A DNA stretch of 64,000 nucleotides, from contig CM027379.1 of the NCBI GenBank assembly GCA_015680905.1, forward strand, positions 98,135,001 through 98,199,000, in the 5' to 3' direction. A model generated the notes under the pieces. The model did no database searches, had not been told where the DNA came from, and saw nothing but the letters and a program-made list of their open reading frames with translations. The translations under genes were made by a program, and so were the position numbers. This stretch comes from Coptis chinensis (Eukaryota; Streptophyta; Magnoliopsida; Ranunculales; Ranunculaceae). Of the stretch, positions 56,708 to 64,000 are shown in pieces (the first letter of the stretch is position 1; every line of letters starts with the position of its first letter).

Positions 56708-57351
56708 GGATCGAATAAGCAAGCCGCGAGGAACGAGTCAAAACCAAAGTTTCAACAAACAACCGATCAAAAGTCCAAGAGTGATGGTAGGCCCACAACA
56801 ATGGAGCGGCAAAGAACCAAAGAAACTTCCATAGTTAAAGCTTACATACCTCAACGAGGTATATCTTTGTTATCTATGAAGAAGATTAAGGGAAAAGAAT
56901 ATCTTATCTCCACCTTTTCCTCTCTCGAAGATACCAAGGCTATCGTGACAAATCCTTGTGGTGCAAATTTCCACGATGATTTTGGTCATGAAACTGAACA
57001 ATGCCGATCTCTAAGGGGTAGAATCAAGGTTTGATCGAGAAGGGTATGCTCGAGGATTACGTCTTTGGGTAAAAGCGAAACAAACTTTAGTCGTAACCGC
57101 ACCACAATGTAATCAAAGTCGGTCATGCGAGTTGATTCAATGTCTAACACCCAAATGAAAAGAATTTCAATCACTCCAAGATCAGCGATCTCAGCCACCA
57201 CTATGTTTATAGTGGATATGATTTTCTCCACGGAATGGGTATGCTGAAACTAATGAGGAAGGACCTCTCATTTGGGTGACAATGACTTGATAGGAGTGCA
57301 CCATCCTCATTATGATGCGTTGTAATACAAGCTTTTGTTGGACTTCATCGT

Positions 57352-57639
57352 GTGCAGAAAATCATGATCGATACAGGTAGTTCGGCAAGTGTGATCTACA
57401 AGCATTGTTACAAAGGACTCAACCTCTCCGAGAAAATGATAGTTCCCGATTCAAATCCTATCATTGGCTTCGATGGGACAGGAGCAACATCAGTTGGTAG
57501 ATGCTCTCTTCCGGTGACATTAATGAACAAGGAAGTTACAATTGATTTTCTTCTCTTGGATTGTAACTCCTCCTACAATGTCATTTTGGGAAGAGATTGG
57601 ATTCACTCAATGGGAGCTGTCGTTTCTACTTTCCATTAG
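57352..57639 (+). CDS. Retrotransposon aspartic protease domain
   Basis: IMIDTGSSASVIY is the catalytic DTGSS, with FLLLDCNSSYNVILGRDWIH downstream. It ends at TAG after STFH, where a glutamine codon (CAG) is expected before AIKFW, so a C-to-T nonsense mutation is likely. Confidence 0.85.
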   Translation: MQKIMIDTGSSASVIYKHCYKGLNLSEKMIVPDSNPIIGFDGTGATSVGRCSLPVTLMNKEVTIDFLLLDCNSSYNVILGRDWIHSMGAVVSTFH

Positions 57640-57819
57640 GCTATCAAGTTCTGGTGTGATGGTATGGTATGCAAAGTTCGAAGTGATAAGATAGCAGCTT
57701 TGAAGTGCCATGAGTCTGTACTCGAAGATTATAAAGATTCGAAAGTCAAAGGTAACACCATCCTAAATGTCGATGGGAAAAAGTAGCAATTACAGAATTC
57801 CATTAGCCGGGTAAACGCT

Positions 57820-58599
57820 ATGGAGTTGCGTTTAGGTGGCCCCCCGACCATCGACAGACTCCTCGAGAAGTCTGGTCGGCGAGAGGAAGAAGAAACCACT
57901 TTTATTTCTGCGGAAATTTCCAAGAAGGAACAGGATGATCTCATTGAGCTTTTGAAGATAAATTGCACAGTGTTTGCGTGGACGGTCGAACAAATGTCTG
58001 GGATTGATCCTTCACTTGCATGTCACAGTGGATATCGACAAAACACAAAAGCCGTCGTCGGAAGCCTCGCCCGAATGGCTCCGATCGAAAAGCTCAAAGT
58101 GAAAGAAGAGATCGACAAACTTCTAAGTGTTAATTTTATTAGGCCTGTACTATATCCGAAATGGATATCAAATGTAGTAGCAGTCCCTAAGAAAAATGGG
58201 AAACTTAGAATCTGTGTTGATTTTACTAATGTCAATAAAAAATGTCATGTTCACCCGTATCCCTTGCCTCGTATTTCTGAAATGGTTGATGCCACTTCAG
58301 GGTTTAAACGAATTTCTTTTATGGATGCCTCAATGGGATTTTATCAAATTGCATTAGCCGAAGATGAACAAGAACTTACAACTTTCATAACAGACCAAGG
58401 CTTATTTTGCTATAAGGTAATGCCTTTCGGTTTAAAAAATGCACCGACAACATATCAGAAATTCATTAATACATCATTTTCAGACTTCTTAGGCAAGTTT
58501 ATGGAAGTTTATATTGGCGATATGGTCATCAAATTAAGCATGAAGAGTCATCACACCTTCATCACTTGCAAAAATATTTTGATCGGTGATGCATATTGA
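57820..58599 (+). CDS. Retrotransposon reverse transcriptase domain, active site altered
   Basis: 259 open codons with KEEIDKLLSVNFIRPV, VPKKNGKLRICVDFTNVNK, FMDASMGFYQI and CYKVMPFGLKNAPTTYQ. The catalytic Y-x-D-D box reads YIGD, so its first aspartate is lost. The frame breaks soon after at the C-terminal side. Confidence 0.9.
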   Translation: MELRLGGPPTIDRLLEKSGRREEEETTFISAEISKKEQDDLIELLKINCTVFAWTVEQMSGIDPSLACHSGYRQNTKAVVGSLARMAPIEKLKVKEEIDKLLSVNFIRPVLYPKWISNVVAVPKKNGKLRICVDFTNVNKKCHVHPYPLPRISEMVDATSGFKRISFMDASMGFYQIALAEDEQELTTFITDQGLFCYKVMPFGLKNAPTTYQKFINTSFSDFLGKFMEVYIGDMVIKLSMKSHHTFITCKNILIGDAY

Positions 58600-58779
58600 A
58601 TCGCGGCTAAATCCATCAAAATCGCATTTGGGTTAGCATCGGGAAAATTTCTCTTGGATATCTTATGACCAAACGAGGCATTGAAGCTAATCTGATCAAA
58701 TCCGTGCAATTACCGAAATGCCCTCGCCAAAAACCAAGAAGCAAATCCAAAGAACTTCACGGGTAGGATAGCGGCTTTG

Positions 58780-59195
58780 GGCGATTTATCTCAAAATATT
58801 CGGATCGGCTCCACCCTTTTTCCAAGCCATTAAGGGATCCCCAAAATGGACCGGATGAGTGTGACATAGCTTTTCAGAAAATAAAAAATAATACCTAGTA
58901 CAACCGCCAATTCTTGCTAGTCCGACCACGGGACAAACAATTGGCATCTATTTGGCGACATCGAAAATAGGCTGTGAGTGCGTCTTATTCATTGATGATG
59001 AAAATGAACAACCAATTTTCTTCATAAGTAAGACCCTTTACGACTCGAAACAAGGTATTCACAGTTGAGAAAATAGCTCTCTCTTGTCCCTAGTGCCGCG
59101 AAGATTGAAGCCTTATTTTCAATGGCGTATCATCAATGTCTACACCGAATACCCCTTGAGAAAAGTTCTTGAAATGCTGATTCGAGCCGATTAGC
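58780..59195 (+). pseudogene. RNase H domain next to reverse transcriptase, broken
   Basis: Fragments in shifting frames: AIKGSPKW, FQKIK, an AVSA-like block, VEKIALS and PLRKVLEMLIRAD, in the order expected of the RT-linked RNase H of gypsy elements. Confidence 0.6.
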
Positions 59196-59326
59196 GAGAA
59201 TGGGAAACATATTTGAGTGCCCTACGAAATTATCTACAAAGCCCGATCATCGAGAAAGGCCATGCAATGGCATCACTTATGGCGATTTTCTGTCGATGAC
59301 ATACCTACCTACATGGAAGAAGCGGT

Positions 59327-59557
59327 TTGGCGAACCTCCTCCTAATCCAAAACAAGGATCGGCCGATCCATCCACAAGTCACCGACCCTTCTTTATGGAC
59401 TATACACACACGGACCGGTTCCAATAACAAATTAGGTTCGGGCCTTGGTTGTGTTTTGATCCGACGATGGCGAAAAATTGAAAAATCTGTTAGCCTCGGT
59501 TTTTGCACATCAAACAATGAAGCTGAATATGAAGCGGTTCTTTTTATGCAATGCTGA
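59327..59557 (+). pseudogene. Second RNase H-like domain (archaeal-type, Tat signature)
   Basis: NNKLGSGLGCVLI and SNNEAEYEAVLF are the hallmark blocks of the additional RNase H carried by Tat elements. The DGS motif before it is out of frame because of one surplus base near 59415. Confidence 0.7.
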
Positions 59558-59773
59558 ATCGGCACTTGACTTGGGGCGACAAAGATCGAGTTATTCAGCG
59601 ACTCAAAGCTTGTTGCGAATCAATTTGGCGGATCTTTTGTTGCTTTCGAAATGATAGGATGGGTGCATATGTCCAAAAAATGCATGAGCTATCCATTCAT
59701 TTCAAATCCATTCTTGTTCACCACTCTCGCTGCATAATGATAATCGTCATGCGATGCCTTAGCCTATCTCTGC

Positions 59774-60187
59774 ATGATTGATGTTAACAATGAAAGAAAA
59801 ATCTATATTGATTTCCAACCTTTTCCAAGCATAACTGTTATAGAAGAACATGTTCAAAACTTATATATTGCTCATCTATGCTATTTCCAGACGACATATC
59901 GGAATTTCGAATTCGAGCAAGTCAATGTCGTAACAAGGAAAAGAAAGAGAGAAGAGCTAGCTCAATCGGCCGGCACAAGTTCAGAATCTCACTCAGAGGA
60001 AGCAGCTCAAGAAGATTTAGCCGACCATCAAGGTTTGGCCGATCATCGTGTTGAGAGTGATTCACCACTCACACATGATGTCGACCAAGTCAATGTTGAT
60101 ATGGAAGATGAGTCCCGCGAAGCAGATAATTCTCCAGAATTACCACATTTGGATCTCCATCTATCGGCGGTGATTCTTCACCGATGA
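59774..60187 (+). CDS. Open frame between RNase H and integrase, function unknown
   Basis: 137 codons. The first 60 resemble linker sequence of gypsy polyproteins. The rest is acidic and low in complexity, with TRKRKREELAQSAG, repeated ADHQ/ADHR and DMEDESREADNSPELP. No domain recognised. Confidence 0.45.
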   Translation: MIDVNNERKIYIDFQPFPSITVIEEHVQNLYIAHLCYFQTTYRNFEFEQVNVVTRKRKREELAQSAGTSSESHSEEAAQEDLADHQGLADHRVESDSPLTHDVDQVNVDMEDESREADNSPELPHLDLHLSAVILHR

Positions 60188-60339
60188 TTGGAGACCTACT
60201 ATTTAGAATTTACGCAACATGGAACTCTACGAGGATTAAATTTCCTTTCCTACAAAATTAAGAGATGCACGGAAATTTGTCATAATTCCAAATTCTAAGG
60301 GAAATCTCCTACTTTATAGGAAAGCAAATAATTCCATCC

Positions 60340-61480
60340 TCTTTTTTCGGATGTCTTTCCAAAGATCAAGGTCATCTAGTTCTCGAAGAAATACACTCGG
60401 GACTTTGTGGAAACCATTCGGGGGCGTAGTCTTGCACATAAAGTCATGACTCAAGGATCTTGGTGGCCTAGCATGCAAAGACACTCAGGTGAATTTGCCC
60501 AAAATGCATACCATGTCAAAACATGCAAATATGGGCAAACTTCCCATGAACGGAACTCCACCCAATTCTAAGCCCTTGGCCTTTTTCGAAATGGGGCTTG
60601 GATATTGTGGGACCCCTACCAAAGGCTCCTGGAAGTGTCATGCGATTCTTATTGGTTGTGGACTGATTATTTCACTAAATGGGTAGAAGCTCAACCGGCT
60701 TGTCAACATCTCAAAACGGATGTGCGGCGTTTCTTATGGAAAGACATCATTTGTCGCTTTGGAATTCCATCTAACATCGTCTCGACAACGGTAAACAATT
60801 TGATCTTGGAAGAAATTCACAAATTTTAAGCCTCACTAAAAATTCAGCATAATTTCTCCGCTCCATATTATCCACAAGCAAATAGACAAAGCGTAGCAAC
60901 CAATAAGGCGATTCTCGACTTTGAAGAAGAAGCTCAATGAAGCAAAAAAGAAATTGGGTTAAAGAGTTGCCCGCCGATTAGCTTTGGGCTTATCGCCTGA
61001 CTCCAAAGCATTCTACCAATCTTTCCCCTTTCAATCTAGCTTATGGCATGGATGTTGTCCTCCCGGCAGAATTAATTGCACCAACTACAAGGACGAAGCG
61101 ATTACAAAAACCGGAAACAATGGCGTTGCTCTAACTTTGGTGGCGGACTCGATTGATAAAACTTCGAGAAGAAGCTTTACAATGTCTAATAAAATATCGG
61201 GCAGCCATGAAACGCAAATATGATAGAAAGCTTTGCCTCAAGAGTTTTGAACCGAAGATTGGGTACTTAGCCGCAAAAGCGAAGCTCATTGAATCACGGG
61301 AAGGCTGTCGAGAGAATTGGGAAGGACCATTCATTATTGATAGACCAAAGATCCAAAGGGTCTTATTTCCTTCGTCCGAATCACGGAGAAAAATTTGCCA
61401 AGCCATGGAATGCTTTTCATTTGAAAAAGTTTTATCGTTGAATGTTTGTTTTTCATTCATTGTAATTATTTCATAATTCA
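60340..61480 (+). pseudogene. Integrase region, frameshifted
   Basis: HHCC zinc-binding blocks EEIHSGLCGNHSGG and GSWWPSMQRH, then the catalytic core with KWGLDIVGPLPKAPGS and DYFTKWVEAQPA in broken frames, and finally AMKRKYDRKLCLKSFE and ENWEGPFII of the C-terminal part. Confidence 0.8.
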
Positions 61481-61531
61481 ATAAAATTCAATCCATCTTT
61501 CGTTTTAACTAGGGATCAAATATCCCAAATT

Positions 61532-61972
61532 TTGTTATCATTACACTATGGGGGCGGCGACCCCCCAAATTTCATTATGTTATCATTACACTATGGGGGC
61601 GGCGACTCCCCAAAATTCATTACATTATCATTACACTATGGGGGCGGCGACCCCCCAAATTTCATTACGTTATCATTACACTATGGGGGCGACCCCCCAA
61701 ATTTCATTACGTTATCATTACACTAAAGGGGGTGACCCCCAAATTTCATTACGTTATCATTACACTATGGGGGCGGCGACACCCCAAATTTCATTACGTT
61801 ATCATTACACTATGGGGGCGGCGACACCCCAAATTTCATTACGTTATCATTACACTATGGGGGCGACGACACTCAAATTTCATTACGTTATCATTACACT
61901 ATGGGGGCGGCGACACCCCAAATTTCATTACGTTATTATTATATTATGGGGGCGGCGACACCCCAATTACGT
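61532..61972 (+). repeat. Tandem array C after integrase, about 45 bp unit, ten copies
   Basis: Unit TTATCATTACACTATGGGGG followed by CGGCGACACCCCAAATTTCATTACG. Each copy holds GGGG and CCCC separated by seven or eight bases, able to form a short GC hairpin in an AT-rich setting. Copies differ at a few positions. The array is open in more than one frame, but only as repeat translation. Confidence 0.92.
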
Positions 61973-62183
61973 TATCCTTAATACTTATATCTATTTTGCC
62001 GACCTACCTCAAAACCAGATTACACAACTATTATATATTTTGACCGACCTATTCTGATTACCAATCTAATAAAAATAGATAAAACCAAATATCATGAATC
62101 ACAGATGGAAAAAAGAAACATAATTGAGAAAGAAAAAACCGTTACCTAACCTCACATCATCATAACAATAAAGAATAAAAACT

Positions 62184-62880
62184 TCACTCGAAAAGTTGCG
62201 GCATAATGCTATCCTCCACTGGAACTGGAACACCTAATAGATCCGACGGAGATACATCTTCCAACTTCCTATAACACATAGTATAATAATCTGACAGCTG
62301 CTGCAATTTTTCCCGTTTCTCAGAATCTCTTGATTTCCAAAGTCCAACACTTGCCGATGCTTCACGCAACACCGCCCCAGATTTCTTAATTTCAACTGCA
62401 TGCTTCTCAATTATATCATCCTTGTCTTCACACCCTACTCTAAAATTTTCCACCCTCTCATGACATTCATCTAACTCCTTCTTCAAAAATGCATTCTCTT
62501 TCAATAGTACCTTGTAGTCTCCTCTAATCCCCTCAGCCTCGCAAACTCGTTTTGCCAATTCCAATTTCTCACGTTTTAAAATCGAAACTTCATCACTCAA
62601 AACCTTCTGCTCCTTGAGAGCAACAATTTCTTGATTCTGTTTCGACACTTCAGCTTTCATGATATTCATTTTCATCTCATAGTCGTGCAAAACTACTTCA
62701 TTTCTCAAAATGACTCCTCTCAAATGTTCATTCTCCTGATAGATGAGCTCTCTCTCTTTCCAAATATTTCTCAATCTCGCATATTCACTGGTTTTAATCT
62801 TATAATTTTCTTTTGCTTCTAAGATTTCTTTGGCACAATCCCCAAGCTTCGACGCCTAATAGAAAAAATAATGTGTTACT

Positions 62881-62917
<37 letters not shown>

Positions 62918-64000
62918 CACACACACACTAAAAATTACCTCTGCAAGCTTTGAATTTAACATATTAACGGTTTTTCCAAAATCTACACTTCGTTGATAAT
63001 CCAAACACAATAACTCTGGATCTGAAATATTAGACAAAAGGATTTAAAATAATAATATATAATAATCAGTAAATACTATTTAAATAGCTATTCAACATTT
63101 AACCTTCAATTGCCAAGGCTTGCGCATGCCTGGAGTGATGAGCATAGGTGTTGTAGAACAACCGCTCATCCCCAGTTTACAACGAAGAAGGTGCAGTTGA
63201 TCCAACAATGATGTCGGCACTAACAAAAGTAGACGCCGGTTGACACACCTGCATCGGTGTCGCCAGGTCGGCAATCCAAAGATTTGTACCAACAATGCGT
63301 TGACACTTCGTTAACATACCCGCATCGGTATTAACAACAGAAGTCGGCAATCCAGCACTAGTGCAAACAACAGTTGATACTAAACTCGACACACCAGCAA
63401 TGGTGCCATCGGCAGAAGTTGCTACACCATCATTGGTGCCAACAACAGGTGTTGGAACTCCAATACTACTTCCACCAAAAGAAGTTGGTAGTCCAAAATT
63501 GATTTTGACAACAGAAGCTGAACCCATTGTATCTCCACCATCGTCAACTTTTTCCATCTACATTACCAAAAGAACAATTAAACAATAAATAACGAATATT
63601 ATTCAAAATCACAGAAACAAGATCAACACTAACATCAAGTCCAGATATATTGTTAGTCATCGCTTCCCCACCGATATCATCATCATCATCAATCTCAAGC
63701 ACATCAGTAGTTTTATGTACAGGAAGACAAAAAACCTGTGACAATGAAACATCATTCCAAAACATATTATAGGTATTACATATATGATATTTTAAAAGAA
63801 ATATTATATACGTACCAGTTCTCGACTATCAATCTCTTCCTCAATTTTACTTGAGTTATCCCCAGTTTTCTTTTTCTTCTTTTTTGGACGTACATTTCTT
63901 TTCTTCTTTCTAATATTTTCTTATCCACTATCCTCAGAGTCATCTCCTTCTACTTCTTCGTCATCTTCACTGCTATCATCCACAATAATATTCTTTCTCT
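62184..64000 (-). pseudogene. Minus-strand spliced coiled-coil gene with in-frame stops, 5' end beyond window
   Basis: Five exons join in phase: 64000-63816, 63735-63613, 63557-63104, 63021-62939, 62855-62184 (stop TGA at 62184-62186). The product has a very acidic then lysine-rich start (SSEDDEEVEGDD, KKKRNVRPKKKKKK), an acidic DDDDD stretch, a Gly/Val/Thr-rich repeat region (GVPTPVVGTNDGV), then RLFYNTYAHHSRHAQALAI and about 220 residues of heptad-rich coiled coil ending EDSIMPQLFE. In-frame TAA codons at 63921-63923 and 63177-63179 interrupt an otherwise open spliced frame. I do not recognise a host family. Position and orientation suggest the antisense gene of Tat elements (gene23-like), but a captured host gene is possible. 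Confidence 0.6.
62882..62914. repeat. A33 homopolymer followed by (CA)n
   Basis: Lies inside the intron between the last two exons of the minus-strand coiled-coil gene (a T tract in the transcript sense, upstream of the acceptor). Confidence 0.95.

Larger units (their letters stand above)
53837..64000 (+). mobile_element. Decayed Tat-lineage Ty3/gypsy LTR retrotransposon (3' end beyond window)
   Basis: Order on the plus strand: 5' LTR with tandem arrays, primer-binding site, gag, protease, reverse transcriptase, RNase H, a second RNase H-like domain, integrase, tandem array, minus-strand coiled-coil gene. A dual RNase H, tandem arrays after integrase and an antisense gene before the 3' LTR are together typical of the Tat clade (Grande, Ogre, Retand relatives). 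Numerous frameshifts and stops make it inactive. No 3' LTR is seen before the edge, so the right boundary is open and the part after about 61500 may not belong to it. Confidence 0.8.

Noticed and set aside
61532-61972. CRISPR-like regular array
   Set aside because: Repeats are directly tandem with no unique spacers, in a plant retrotransposon context.
61548-62057. 169-codon open frame with a repeated ITLWGRR/HYTMGAA motif
   Set aside because: Translation of tandem array C; open in more than one frame and unrelated to any domain.

Overview
The window is nuclear DNA of a flowering plant, most likely a eudicot. The evidence is intron-rich plant gene families (PDR-type ABCG transporters, a UBP6-type ubiquitin protease, a UAP56-type DEAD-box helicase), GT-AG and some GC-AG introns, and a load of plant transposons (Mutator-like, hAT-like, CACTA, Tourist-like MITE, Tat-lineage Ty3/gypsy). 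I cannot name the species.

Layout. 1-7667 (minus): PDR transporter A, 24 exons, the last one cut by the window edge. 7668-17126: a 9.5 kb spacer holding a hAT-like element with a perfect 8-bp target duplication, a decayed Mutator-like element of about 5.2 kb (FAR1-type transposase plus OTU-protease remnants between long inverted repeats), and a relic of a hexose transporter (STP) gene. 17127-24899 (plus): PDR transporter B, the inverted paralogue of A, with the same 24-exon structure but a one-base frameshift in exon 5. 25394-32384 (plus): UBP6-type proteasome-associated deubiquitinase, 18 exons, apparently intact, with a Tourist-like MITE in intron 12. 35532-40385 (minus): UAP56/SUB2-type DECD-box helicase, 11 exons, apparently intact, convergent with UBP6. 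40598-44833: a second hAT-like element, then a 3.2 kb non-autonomous CACTA element. 44834-53836: gene-poor DNA with a tRNA-like sequence and a lectin-receptor-kinase relic. 53837 to the right edge: a decayed Tat-lineage Ty3/gypsy retrotransposon with tandem arrays in its 5' LTR and after integrase, followed by a minus-strand spliced coiled-coil gene that carries in-frame stops.

Functionally the window has two unrelated housekeeping genes (ubiquitin recycling at the proteasome; mRNA splicing and export) beside a divergent pair of full-size ABCG transporters. I found no operon-like or defence-like system. The most notable points are the loss of the NBD1 Walker B glutamate in transporter A, the single-base frameshift in the otherwise intact transporter B, conserved GC-AG introns, and the broken antisense coiled-coil gene with its neighbouring GC-rich hairpin array. 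All exon boundaries were read by eye from reading frame, splice consensus and comparison of the two paralogues; no search or alignment program was run.
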